The position numbers and the translations under genes are program-made. Source: Ophiodon elongatus (lineage: Eukaryota > Chordata > Actinopteri > Perciformes > Hexagrammidae). Taken from it: 64,000 bases of DNA. This document shows, in pieces, positions 23,061-34,607 of this stretch. Positions within the stretch are counted from its first letter, which is position 1. Every line of letters starts with the position of its first letter. The DNA lies in the NCBI GenBank assembly GCA_016806645.1, contig JACSYO010001856.1:2719501-2783500 (forward strand), given 5' to 3'. Below the pieces are notes generated by a model, which saw nothing but the letters and a program-made list of their open reading frames with translations, was not told the DNA's origin and searched no databases.

Positions 23061-25110
23061 CTGGGGGCTGTGATAGAAAGTGACATGAGAAAAGTTAGGG
23101 ACACTTGTCTTTTTTTTTTTTTTCTTCTCAAAGAACATGATCCAGTTAGCATGCACCTCTGCTGGTTACTAGCATGGTAGGGGTTGTCGAGTCCATAGGA
23201 TTGCTCCACGCAGAGGGGGCAGGGAGTGGGTTAATCCAGCCAATTGTGACTGTGTGTTTAAAATGTGGTGTTCAGCAGGGGGGAAAGCAGGACCCATCCA
23301 AGTTCATGCCCCTGTGTGAAAGAGAGGAGAAAGGCTGTGGGGTTCGAAGTTGAAGGAATAGAATAATCCCCTTCACATTTGTTAAAGGGCCACTGGTCTT
23401 TTGTGTTGGCCAAGACAAATTTAAAAGGCGATGTCATAATGGTTGAATTGGAATGATATCTTTGAACACAATAGATGTGGCTTCTTTCCATGAACAACTT
23501 AAAGCCCCATTGTTCCTATTATTGGGTGAGATGTTTGGATACATGCATACACTCTGAATGAGAATAAGTTGTTGTAATACAACCTGTTGTAAAATATTGA
23601 GCATGATTACACATGTTGTGGTCTCATGAATGATACAGACACAGTGAGATAGGCAGGGGAGGGGGGAATCCCTTGATGGTGAATGCGGTTTCTTTCTCCA
23701 TATTGCAAAACATATGCCAACAGGTTATGACTGGATTCAGTTAAAGCATAAGGACTATTTCATTATTATTATTTATATACTTTTGAGCCCTGAAAAAGCA
23801 ACGCCATTCAAACAATCTCCCTGCTTGACCTCTGTTTAAACTCTTTCAGGTAAAAGATCTTTGAACATGTTTGGTTTTCATGTTTGTTTTCTTTGGCGCT
23901 TTGACTGGCTGTGTTACTGACATCAGTGATGATGTATGTGTTGGATATAGGACTGGAAATTCTTGCTGGAGTTTAAAGGCCTCTGTTCTCACATTTCCAT
24001 TTGGGGTGAAAGTACAAGCCCCAAAGTAAGCATTTTAATATCCCGAATAAATAAAACATTTATCACCACCAGCAGCCCTCCTGTTGGAACAGCCTTTCTT
24101 TACAATGCCTGACATCATGTGTTTGCCCGCATTTCCCAACAACTGTTGCCTGTGTATCTAGAGGCTTAATGCTAAGTTTAGCCATGAAGTGCATATTCAA
24201 CACACTGTTAACTCTCACAAGGAGTTGCCAATTAAACACAAAGCCTTAATTTATAAATCTAACTCTCTAAGTACACATAATACCCAATTGAGTGGTTTTA
24301 TTTATTATTGCCGGATTGTTCATGTGCTTGCTGAGAACAGTCCAAGTTCTGGGAAGCTGTATGCCAGCAACAGAAGCAGGGAGAAGGCTGACATCTTCAT
24401 GCTCACTGCTGGACAGGGAGGTCATTCCACCAAATGTGAAAGCAAACACAGGCGAAATAGTATTATATGTGTAGATCTTTATTTTGAACTACTTGCGGGG
24501 TATACGTATTACTATATTACAGGTAACAAAAACGTTTAATGTGTCAGTGACAGTGTTTTGCTATAAAATAGCATTACCGTAATCTTTTTTCATTTGTATT
24601 TTTTTCAGTCAGTCAGTCATCATATTGACATTTTGTCCATAGCTCAGGAACATTCTGAAATAAATAATAGCAACTACTCAAAAATACGGAAAAGTAATAG
24701 GTCTTAAGAGTGTGCTTCAGACGGAATAAAAAAGTAAAAGGAAAACAACTCCCTTCTAACTCCTGACCCACACCTCCTCCTCCCCATCCATCATAGCGCT
24801 GGGGGTGTTGGACGCCGGCCTCTCAGTGAATTTTCCCTCCTTAAAGAAGCTCATAATGGCTGTGTGAAGTCCCTAAGAGGGAGGGTTCCACTAGGTGACA
24901 GATTCTTCCTGTCCGTGAAATTCCCCCTGCGATAATTTGTCTTTGTGCTGATGGGCCCGTAGCTCCACGCGACATGGGTTATGGCAGTGAGGGCGGGACC
25001 ATCCTCATCACCTGCCATCTCCGTGGCCCTCTTGACACCCCACACACATAACCCCCCCCCCCAACCCACACCCACACACTCTCCATTCTCCTGTCCTCCC
25101 TATCCCACAC
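23061..25110. other. Non-coding DNA, no gene
   Basis: Includes a T run near 23111-23123, complex stretches near 23860-24180, and C-rich simple sequence at about 25048-25110. The frame at 24189-24539 (+) has no recognisable domain. No repeat family identified. Confidence 0.4.
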
Positions 25111-25927
25111 CCCCCACTTTCATCTCTCCAGCAGGAGCTGTCTCCTTACTGGCAGAGCAACCAAATAATGGAGCTTGTCACAGGCCTTGTTCTTTGTGTT
25201 TTTCAGGGCCCAAGAAAAATGCAAACACTCTATTGTAGTCATTAGTTTTCCCATCCTTTCTGCTGGGGCTTGTGGGTGGGGGCTTTGACCTGGTTCAAAA
25301 GGGACTCTGGGAGGAATTGGGCTTTTTAGAGAAAGTGAATTCTTGATGTCACATGCTTGGTGTGTGTGCATTATGCATTGTGAATGTGATTGCTTGTGCA
25401 TGTGGCTATACTGAAGTTCTTAAGTGCATGTTTCTATGTTAGGTATACACCACCAAAATAATTAGTTTTTTTGCTGTGTACATAACTGTTGTGCACGTTT
25501 GCTCCCCTCTGGAGCTCATCAATCACTAGTCTTCATAGCCAGTCTGTCCAAGTCTGTTACAAATGTGTACACACTTACTTATGTAATTAGTTCATGAAAC
25601 TTCATCTTAGTTTGGCCGGACTGATTCCTGTGACATGGAGTGATGGGACCAAGTGTTTCAGGGGTCCACAACAGAGTTGTGGGTTAGGTGGGGGATGTTT
25701 GAACCAAGCTACAGGGGTCCTAGTGGAATTTAGGAGCTGCAGAAAGTTGGAGAATGTCTGCTTTGGTCATCATGCAGATCTATAAAGCTAAAAAAAAAAA
25801 CATTGACACTGGTGAAAATTGCTTTCATCACTGCATTATTTAGCACAGCATATTGACATATCCTTATGTAAATGTTAATAACAGGAAGTGGCATCATATG
25901 TATTCATCTATTTATGAAGACTTTTCA
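25111..25927. other. Spacer, nothing recognised
   Basis: Mixed unique DNA with an A run at about 25791-25800 and AT-rich sequence after it. Confidence 0.45.
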
Positions 25928-26517
25928 TTTTAAGTTGCACTGTGTAATACTTGGCTACATGCTCCAAAGAAATATGGGGCAGCATTTCACATCCACTACT
26001 GGGTCCCCACAATCTTAATTTACATTAATTAGTTATAAAAAAGAAACAACTCCAAACTAATAGCAGGGCCAGAATATGCAAAATACCACAGTCAAAATAC
26101 CACTTATATCTTATAACTGTGTGGCGTCGGCCTATACGTTAGCTATCTGTGTGTTAACTGAGCCACTACCTGGGGGCTGTACGTGCTGTGTACATTTTTA
26201 TATTTTAGGCTAATGTCTTGGGTCAGAGTTGGCAGAGACAAAGGAACGACTCCTTTTTGATACATCTTCTCCGCCGACAGAGGACTGCTTTGCCGAGAGA
26301 GGAGCATGCTGCTTCTCCAGAGGACGGACCTTCAGTTGGTGGCGGGGGTCACAGCGGGCTTGTGGAGCGCTGTGTCTAACCTGTGTATAGGTAACAAGCA
26401 GTATGTTTGCTGATCATAACAACATAATGTCAATCCTGTAACCTAATGGAGTTAATAGTTAGTTTGTTCATTTTGTAATGCTTTAAAGTAAAAATGATGG
26501 CCACATCTTACCTTTAA
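25928..26517. mobile_element. Possible MITE-like non-autonomous element
   Basis: The segment starts TTTTAAGTTGCACTGTGTAA and ends CCACATCTTACCTTTAA. The ends are loosely inverted (TTAA plus a GT-rich stretch against its complement), a pattern I associate with short teleost DNA transposon derivatives. The interior (about 26220-26390) is more GC-rich than the flanks and no frame is coding. Terminal similarity is weak and no clear target-site duplication was established, so family and ends are tentative. Confidence 0.3.
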
Positions 26518-27749
26518 GTGTTTATGGAGGTTTTGCTTAAATTTGCATGGGGAGACTGTCTGCAAACCAGTTTTTCAATTATGATTTATTTTGCCATTGT
26601 ATGGCACTGATCAAAGACTTTACTTACAAGTGTACATGGATTTTAACCTCTGTATTCAAATCCATCATCCCACTTAGTCCATTCAGTGTCTGGTGTAACA
26701 CGGAAGCCTTGAAAAGGCTTAACAGGTCTAAACAGGAACCAGATACAGTGCCTGCTATTCTCTGTCAGTGCTGTTATGATATTGTGTGGATGCTTGTAGA
26801 ACCAAACCATCTGGGCCTGATTGAGAAGCTCATCAATGGGCAAGGATAGACAAAGAGGAAGCCCATGCTTGCTGCCTTTGTAAGCACTTTAAATTCAGCT
26901 CTTATCTGGAATGTAACAGCTGTCCACTGTACACAAAAAACTGCTGCCTTTCCCAAACCTGATCCTGGCATTTGTGCCGAGTGAAGAGGGACCGGGGAAG
27001 TATAGGCCCCAGGCCCCTGGGGTATGACTGGGGCCCCTGGGAAGAAACTGATGGACAGGAGTGGAGGGGAGTATAGCAACAGGCTGGCACTCACACTGGG
27101 CCCTGCATGGGTCTGAAAAGAAGCTAGGCGTGTGATTCAGTATGTGTGTTAGTGTATGCAGGTGTGTGCGTGCGTGCGTGCAATCATGCACCAGCCTCTA
27201 AATGTGTGTCGGATTTCTGAGTGAGGTTTCCAGATATTTAAGGAAGTACTTTTAAAGCAGCATGTGTAAATATAGCCATGAAAAAACAGTGTCATGTTTA
27301 CACCCAATGCATCTACACTACTACAGACTCCAGTTAGAACCCCTTACCACCCGATAACCAGAAGAGCATGATAGATGATGGCAGGCACTTTGAAGTCAAG
27401 CTTATCTAAATACGGCATAAAGAACTGCCCTTTAACATACAAGCTTCCCATTCAACAACACTGTCAATATCACATACCTGAGCTTCCTTGTAGGATTAAT
27501 GCTTGTCAATATGAGCTCTGGAAACACGGACATCACAATTTGCTGCACTGTAATTCTCAACATGTTTAAACTCATAGAATATGAAAGGGCATTTGTGTGT
27601 ATATGTGTCGATGCGATGCCTTTGTTTGTTGCTCATTTTCCAGAAAGCACAGCCACTCTGGCTCATGGCTCTCTAGATGTGTATTTGTTCACAGTTCATT
27701 TGATGTTGTTATCTTGCATTAGCCACAGTATTCCTCCTCGTCTGTAGCT
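26518..27749. other. Non-coding DNA, no gene
   Basis: A 100-codon frame at 26547-26849 (+) has no recognisable motif. G-rich patches lie near 26995-27080. TGTG/TGCG simple sequence lies at 27145-27182. Nothing else is recognised. Confidence 0.4.
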
Positions 27750-27990
27750 AGTTCTCTGCAGTGCCCTTAGGTTATAGGCCCTCGTTTCACCCATCTTACT
27801 AAACGACTTAACCAAACTAATAATTTACCCAATTAATCAGAGCAGGACCCTCTCTCTGCCCTTAAGTGCTCGTTTATAGAAGGAGACCGCCCCTTTGACC
27901 TCTATTCCTCTAGGGCTGCTTCAACCAGCTTCACTGCGTAACATCGAATAAATATCATTTCAAGGCCATATTAATTCCTCACATACCCAT
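27750..27990. promoter_or_regulatory. Candidate conserved non-coding element
   Basis: Complex sequence with AACTAATAATTTACC near 27815, CCAATTAATCAGAGC near 27829 and CATATTAATTCC near 27966. Inferred from homeodomain-type words and lack of repeats. Confidence 0.4.
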
Positions 27991-28399
27991 CCTTAAGTTA
28001 TTAGTCACACTTACTGTACGCATTCTAGGTTGTCAATGCATGTGTGTATCAGCTGTATGTATGTATATGTGTGTGCATGCCAGCACAAAGTGGGCCCATG
28101 TTGGTGTGCCTCTGTATGTGTGTGTTTAATCCATTTAAACCAAGTCCTATTCAGCCACTTCCTCTCTTCGTCAACCTTATCTGTAGCTGCTGGGGACAAA
28201 AACCATTTGCGGTGGAGTAAAATGACTGAAAATAATGGGGAAATATCAAGTGCATCTTTTTGCTCCCCCATTTATTCCACCCGCTCTGAGTGAGCTTTAT
28301 CGGGCCTAACACATCGCAACATACCCCTCCTTTTTATTTTACTTAGATTTTATTTTGCCCACTCAAACTTTTCATTTTCTGACAGATTGAGGTACCCTA
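27991..28399. other. Spacer with TG-rich patch
   Basis: Cryptic TGTATG/TGTG sequence at 28036-28125, otherwise unique. No gene. Confidence 0.4.
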
Positions 28400-28860
28400 T
28401 TTAACAGTTTTATTCATCTCTGCCTGCAGGCAGGGACTGACGTTACAGTCAATAAAAATGGGAGAGCTTTGCAGGCACCTCTTCTTCCCCTTCCCTTTGT
28501 GTGCAAAGTGGCAGCCGTGAATTTAATCGAGGGAGAATGTTGTGATTACTTAATGGTTTCCCAGGCAGCCATGGACTGGAGAATTAAATTCCGCATCTGC
28601 TTTCCAAGGCGTTAATCTCCTCTCCTCACATTCCGCCTGTTATGATGTGCACACAAGAGATAATGTTTAAACCGACTAAAGCAGGGTAAACCAGCGCAGG
28701 CTGTTATTGGCTTTATAATTACATAATTAACTTTTTGTTTCTAATCGTTACAGAGGTAATGGCTCCGCTAAAACGGGGGGCATCTGCCGAGCAGAAAAAC
28801 CAAATCAAAAATCAATAATCCATAGAATGTCATTACAGTAAGTGCTTAGTCTTGAATCAC
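28400..28860. promoter_or_regulatory. Candidate strong conserved non-coding element
   Basis: Begins with a perfect 14-bp palindrome CTGCCTGCAGGCAG at 28420-28433. Further words are GTCAATAAAAATGGG near 28449, TGTGATTACTTAATGG near 28539, two TAATTA sites at 28716-28721 and 28724-28729, and AAATCAATAATCC near 28809. There are about 450 bp without simple repeats. This is among the most enhancer-like stretches in the window. Function is inferred. Confidence 0.5.
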
Positions 28861-29263
28861 AAGAGAGAGAGAGGCAGAAATATGGTGCTAAAAAAAGGAG
28901 AGCAGGTTTTTCTCCTCTCGCTTTTCTTTCCCTTTCCTCCTTTTCCTGTGCGGTAAATGAATCTCATTTGGAGATGAGAGTGTTATCTGTGGGAGAGGAG
29001 GCCCAGCAGCTGTGGGGAGCAGCAGGGTATCAGACTCTGCCAGGTGCATGGCAGGAGAGAGAGAGGGCCAAGTGCCGCCGTAAATTACACCTGGCCTCCC
29101 AGCACCGCTATTGTAGGGCGATTGACCTGCTCCAAATGAATTCCATTTTCTGCAGGTCCCTCCTTATTTCTAATTTACATTGTGATCATATATGTCTGAA
29201 AAATGATATCATAAAAAAGATGAATGTACTAATTACCTCTCCTCTTATCTCTCCCTCGCCCAG
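28861..29263 (+). promoter_or_regulatory. Complex block upstream of exon-like segment
   Basis: GGTAAATGAATCTCATTTGG near 28951, CGTAAATTACACC near 29080 and CTAATTTACATTGTGATC near 29172 lie in complex sequence. It closes with a pyrimidine-rich tract from 29237 to 29262 that reads as a strong splice acceptor. It may combine enhancer and splicing-control information. A 152-codon open frame (28842-29300, +) runs through into the exon-like segment but has no known domain. Confidence 0.4.
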
Positions 29264-29296
29264 TGCTCACCCCTTTGGACTTCCTCCTCGCAGCAT
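29264..29296 (+). other. Candidate 33-nt alternative exon
   Basis: The upstream sequence is a 25-nt near-pure pyrimidine tract ending CGCCCAG, and the downstream sequence is GTAAGTATG, an almost ideal donor. The length is a multiple of three and all three frames are open. Frame options give AHPFGLPPRS, LTPLDFLLAA or CSPLWTSSSQH. The segment lies inside an enhancer-like complex block, as is common for conserved alternative exons of developmental genes. I cannot assign it to a known gene and no partner exon was found. Confidence 0.3.
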
Positions 29297-29500
29297 GTAA
29301 GTATGTCACTTATTTCATTGTGACAGGCGTAATGTATTCACAAAAGTGCACCATAAATACAGGCGTTCAGGTTGGCCACCTTGCACTCACATTGGGGGCC
29401 TCACAATGCCATGCCTGCTCAAATGAATGGCAAATTGACAAACATTTCTCGAGCCAAATTACCCCTGGTGTCACTGTGAAATTAGGTTCTTGACCCGGCC
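29297..29500. promoter_or_regulatory. Complex flank downstream of exon-like segment
   Basis: Complex sequence with AGGCGTAATG near 29327 and GCCAAATTACC near 29452. Conserved intronic flanks are typical around regulated short exons, but conservation cannot be seen here. Confidence 0.3.
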
Positions 29501-31089
29501 TCTGATGCATGCTTATTTTTCTACATATTTTCCCCATCGATTTTCATGCATGGCGTCTGGCCATTGCGGCGTGAGACGAGGCTCCCTATGAGAAAGGGGT
29601 TAGGGGTATTTTAATACACCTGTGAAATGAGACTCTACTCGTCATGAATATGCTAAAGTAGAGCTGTCACAGCAGTCAGAGTGATATCCCCTCACCTCTG
29701 CCAGATGAGCTGAGAGTGGGGATAACTGACTTCTACTCTGTGGGACAGGGGGACCGAGCTTATGCTGCCTGCCAGTGTCATTTTAACAAATAGGCTTATT
29801 AACAGTTCAGAGGCCAAGGACAACAGCAAGGTTATGCAACTATAGTGACGTATATGGGATGATATGAGAGAAATATTGAGTTGGCGGATAGGTGCTGATT
29901 GTGTGTGTTCCCGTTTCATTACTACACAGCCTTGCCTGAATGTCTTCTATGTCCAGCCGTCAGAGAGATGGCTTCCTCAAGTGTTTATGTCTCTTCACCT
30001 TGGGATGAACTTGTAGTCTGCCTGTCAACATTTGTTTGCTTAAGATTCCAGCTTAGAAATGACTTTGACTTTGTCTTTGTCCGTGTCGCTGTCTGGCGTT
30101 TCTTTTTTTCTCTGCATCTGCTAGCCTCTTCAAGCACACATGCTCCATCATTTGTCTCTGTATTCCATGACACTACGCTTTGGCACTTGACCTCCTGACC
30201 TCATTCCCAGACTGCTATAACCACCCCTCGGAGCCGAGCATGGCCAGCAATATAATGGTAATTCACTGAGGTCACTGTTGCTAACCTATATTACAACAAA
30301 CCTCCCAAGAACATATGAAAGAATGTTCAGCAGGGTCACGTGCATGTCTAAAAAGAGACCATTCCTAAAGTCATGTACTTAGTTTTAAAAAGATTATTTC
30401 CGATAAATTCTACTTCCTATATTGTAGGTTAGCCTTTAAATTAGGAATAACAGTGTTGGTGCATCAAATTATTATCAGTATAGTCAGTATCTTCCTGACA
30501 AATCACTGTGAATTCAATGTACTTTGTGACTGAAGGAATTCAAAGAACCAAGAAACTCTGCGGCAAAGTCTCATTTTCACCTCTGAAACTTTTGAAGGAG
30601 AGTACAGCCTGGCGTGACAAACAAGCCTTTCCTTAGAAACACCTCATTTTGTGTGTAGCCATTACCCTTTGGTGTCACATTTGGCATTTGTTTTAAGTTG
30701 AGTCTTTTCAGGCACAAAGGCACTATCTCTAGCTGTAAAAGCCTGTGTGAAACGCTTTGCTTAACCTGCTGACACAAAGGAACCACTTAAGCGGTTTTCC
30801 CCTTCATCCTCTACAAGCGCAATGACTCACTTTCCATTTGAAATCAATAATGGGGGATGCCGGTGACCGAAGGTAACCGCAGTAAGAGGACATACATACT
30901 GAAAGATATCAACACCAAAAGGCCAGCGGGTGCATTCAGCACATGACACATGCAAGCTGCGGAACATACATATGTGTGTCAATATGTGTGCGTGCATACA
31001 TTTGCACATGCGAACATATTACTTCGTATCTCCAGCACTTGGAAAAACTTGTCTGAAAAGGCCCATCTCCTTTTAAGCAACTTAATTCT
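29501..31089. other. Non-coding DNA, no gene
   Basis: Mixed unique sequence, complex at 29501-29700 and 30200-30290, AT-rich elsewhere. ATATGTGTGTC-type simple words lie near 30969-30990. No gene or repeat recognised. Confidence 0.4.
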
Positions 31090-32040
31090 CAGAAGAGTTC
31101 TGCAGACCTGTTGAAGGAGCACCAGAGGCTGGCTGGTGGTGGAAAAGGAGCAGACCCAGTGAGCTGGGTACACCTTCAGCCCCTTGAGCTTGCGTGGACG
31201 TCTGGAGGGCTAAGGCCACCTGGCCAAAGATGAGCGTGTCAGTGATTAATTCACCTTGTTTAGAGTGCCATCATCGGAATGAGATGGACGAGGGCTCATG
31301 ATGATGGATGAGGGCCGGAGCAAGGGCTGATAAGACATGGCCCATGAATCTGTTCTACATCATCGGCTCCTTTGATCACTGACAGAAGTTCAGAGATGGG
31401 CCTGTGCATCTGTCCAAACAAACAAAAGCCCCTTCCCTTCCAGAACCCTCCCTTACTCCGCCACACGGCGACCATCCACCATCCCCCAGCTCCAATACCC
31501 CTACCTCTCAGGTTAGCTTTCACTCGTAAACAAACGGCAGAGAGACAAAAATGGAATGACAGTGAAAGCATGCATGTGAGAGCAAGATGGAGTGATAAAG
31601 GAAGAAAGAGAGCGGGACATGGATTGGAAAAGACAGCAAGACAGAAAGAGAGAGAGAGCAAAGTATCCATAAGGGGGGCTTGGAGCCTGTGAACCATGGC
31701 AGCACGGTTTAAAGCCCCCCAAAAGGAGCCCTCCTCTGCAATGACAGATTCGGCAGATAAGAGATGATCCATGAAAGCCGATCGGTGTGCTGACAGCAGG
31801 AGAGAGGCCTTGGCCCCGGCCGGCAGGGTGCATTACTGTGGGCAAACGCAGCTGTCAGGGCCAAACGGGCCCTCAGCTTTCTGCCATGCCACCACACTGA
31901 CGTCACGCAGCAAGAGCCGAGGCCTGTCCACCCCCTACTTGATTCCCTCCAGTCACCGAACACTGCATTCCAGCCCTGAAACATTCCCAGGCCAGTCTAT
32001 TGCACAACTTCATTTTGGGGTATATATCAGCTGACAGGTG
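31090..32040. promoter_or_regulatory. Candidate cluster of regulatory blocks with CRE palindrome
   Basis: Two complex stretches (31090-31400 and 31680-31990) surround an AG-rich spacer (31540-31660). GTGATTAATTCACC lies near 31231, and a full CRE palindrome TGACGTCA at 31898-31905. CpG is locally enriched from 31780 to 31922. Open frames up to 158 codons cross the region on the minus strand but are low-complexity or without domains. Regulatory role is inferred. Confidence 0.4.
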
Positions 32041-32359
32041 TTGAAATTAACCTATCTCAGCAATTCTCTGACATATTGACAATGTGTAAAGGAATGCAGG
32101 GGCACACTGAGTGAAGGATTTCTGACAGGTAAGGCATAAAAGATTAGACTTGGATTTATACTTGAGAATTGCATTGAGCCGCAGTTACGAGGTCTCTTTT
32201 ACTCTTCTAACACTGTTCGACTAAGGAGCTTTAGCACTATTCTCAAGATAGACAGACAGAAATATGGACAGCATGGAGAATGAGATCCACTGTGTAAAAC
32301 AGGAGACTTTCATGTACTTTCCCTGCTGAACACGCGGCAGCACGGCGCTTATTCCACCA
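32041..32359. other. Spacer, nothing recognised
   Basis: Unique sequence with GATAGACAGACAG near 32248. No gene. Confidence 0.4.
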
Positions 32360-32800
32360 GCCTCCAAAGAAAATTACCCCATCTACCAAGGGAGCTGAGA
32401 AAAAAGGAGTGCAGACGATTCCCTCAAGGAAATGAAAGGCAGTAATAAGCTATTTAATTTATACTCGAAATTATTTTATGCTCAATAGATACACTCTGGG
32501 TCCTTATTGCTATTTAAATGATTATTCTCGGCAAATTATTTTAATCCATTTTCAGAGGAAAAATTTCTACACCCTCATTTAAACAGCTAAATGGGGGCAT
32601 CTTTTAACTTCATGCGGTCGACATAGTAAATTAGAGAACTAAAAGGCCTCCTTTTATTTTGGCATTCATTTCAAAGCATTAGCTCAGTAATGGATATCCT
32701 CACATACTAATGCTGAATTATTTTACATATAAATGCTGATTTAAATGCACAGTCTTATGGTTCATTGGCTTACCATTAAAATTGTTTGTTTGAGTCTGTC
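32360..32800. promoter_or_regulatory. Candidate strong conserved non-coding element
   Basis: About 440 bp of AT-leaning but complex sequence without simple repeats. Words include GGCAGTAATAAGC near 32438, TATTTAAATGATTATTC near 32512, AAATTATTTTAATCC near 32532, CATAAATGCTGATTTAAATG near 32728 and CCATTAAAATTG near 32773. This is typical of deeply conserved vertebrate enhancers. Inferred. Confidence 0.45.
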
Positions 32801-33971
32801 CTTTCATGAGGAGCATTATAAATAACCTTGAAGTAAGCAAAACTGAAATGGTGAATGGTATTGGCTTTCTTGCTCAGAGTCAGACTCACTTTAATTAACT
32901 TGAATACAATAAACTATTTGGTGCCACTGATTTAAGGACATGTTTCAACAAAGTATAATGTGAACAAAGACATTTTGCAAGGACACTATGACCTTATAAA
33001 CAGTAAATAGTGCAAGACATCGGCAGTCAACCATACATATCACCCTCATGTAACCATTCAAACTCTATATTGGTATAAGATAAGAGCTGGGGATATGTAC
33101 CTCATAGCTCTGACCTTGGTCTAAGATCTGATCGCTTTGGTCTTTTTCTCCTTTTGATCTTGTATCTCTCAAAGTCCTGCTTCGCCTCTAAGTCCTCCCT
33201 CTCTCTCTGTGTGTCTCTTCCTCTCACTCGCTTCTCTTCATTCTCTTGCTCACCTTTCTACTCACATTAAAAGCTGAGGTGAATACATGAAAAGATTGGT
33301 GACCTTTTAATGAAAATGTCAGTATTCCTGTAGTGGGGGGAGAGGCAAGCTCTCTGTTTCAGAGACCAAGCACAGTCTCCATGACACTTGAGCTTTCACC
33401 AGCTCAACTACATGTTCCATGGCAGCTCCTAAATGTCTCTTTTTCTTTGCTCCACGTCTCCAAAGTTTTTTCTCTGACATCAAGGGTAGGTCTTCTTCGG
33501 CTACATCCTCTTTTTAAAATTCAGATAGAAGCAATATGTATGACCATCTTCTATTCATCCTATTCCTCGTCTTATGCGCTGCTAGCTAAAATAAAAGAAG
33601 GGCCAATAGGACACAGTATCCAAATCTCATCCAGATGTGCTGCATTAAAGTCAGGACAATTTAAAAGAGAAAGACGGTATGAATAATTCCTTGGTGATTT
33701 CTGCAGCAATGTATCAAACACAACTGGGCTTGACAGACATACACCTGAAAAAAAATCACTTGGGCTAATGTCACTTTGATGTCTTCCTTTCTAGCACGCT
33801 TTGCCTCTATTTCTTACCTTTGTGCTCAGGATTCTAAGTCCACCTTAAGAAATTGAAATGTAGATCTTCCTGAGTGGCTCACTGTAGCAGGTGCCACACA
33901 GAGCAGTCATGATCATTTGTCGACTGTACCTCTGCCTTTTGTCATGTTTTGTCTTCCGTCTCTATTTTTAG
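32801..33971. other. Non-coding DNA, no gene
   Basis: Includes CT-rich sequence at 33195-33260. The 117-codon frame at 33333-33686 (+) has no recognised domain. The end of the interval (33940-33971) is a T/C-rich tract ending TATTTTTAG. Confidence 0.4.
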
Positions 33972-34008
33972 TGTGGCGAAAAGACGTCAAGGCGAAGGTG
34001 TACTTTAA
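33972..34008 (+). other. Candidate 37-nt exon
   Basis: Preceded by a T/C-rich tract ending in AG and followed by GTAAGTGAC. Two frames are open through it. They read CGEKTSRRRCTL and WRKDVKAKVYF, while the third runs into a stop at the end. The length is not a multiple of three, so skipping it would shift the frame. No family match is known to me. Confidence 0.2.
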
Positions 34009-34180
34009 GTAAGTGACAACCTGACGCCCGGCTTTATTTGATGCTTGCCAGATCAAAGCCTCACTGCAGGGCACGCTAATTTGAAGTCCACCGCAGTGAT
34101 GATCGCTGTGCATGATTACCCCACAATGGCACTCCTATTAATCACATCACTCTGATTATTCTAATTTGATTTGACTCAAT
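34009..34180. promoter_or_regulatory. Candidate conserved non-coding element
   Basis: Directly downstream of the exon-like segment: CACGCTAATTTGAAG near 34072, CCTATTAATCACATCACTC near 34134 and GATTATTCTAATTTGATTTG near 34153. Inferred. Confidence 0.35.
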
Positions 34181-34607
34181 GATGCCTCCCCCCCAGTTCT
34201 ACCTCTCTCTTTTTCCGCCTCTCTCTCTCTCATCACCGTCATCACAACGTCTCCCAATAAAACTGTCAAGTGGGGCGACTGCTCTCCGCAGTAAGTGGAT
34301 GACATTTAAAAGGCTACAACATGACTGACAGTGTACTCACAGAGGGAGGGAGTGAGAGTGCAGAGGGGGAGGAAGACAAGGAGAGAGAGAGAGAGAGAGA
34401 CAGGGAAGATGAGGAAAGGAGGGGATGCCCATGTTAATACTTACAAATGACTAATGTCTCCCTCAGCAGGTGCCACGGCCAGACAAACTAGATAAATATT
34501 GAGATTCCTCCGAGCACAGCACCATGGGAAATGAAACCCAACTGTTCATGACGCAGCTCTGGAGAAGTGACTGGCCCCGTCGGGTAGCTTAGCTCGGTCT
34601 CTCCCCA
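34181..34607. repeat. CT-rich and (GA)n simple sequence
   Basis: C/T-rich at 34196-34232, purine-rich from 34340, and a pure (GA)10 at 34381-34400. The remaining sequence to 34600 is complex but unassigned. Confidence 0.75.

Noticed and set aside
31296..31772. 158-codon open frame on the minus strand
   Set aside because: Runs through pyrimidine-rich simple sequence giving Ser/Leu/Cys-rich protein. No recognised domain.
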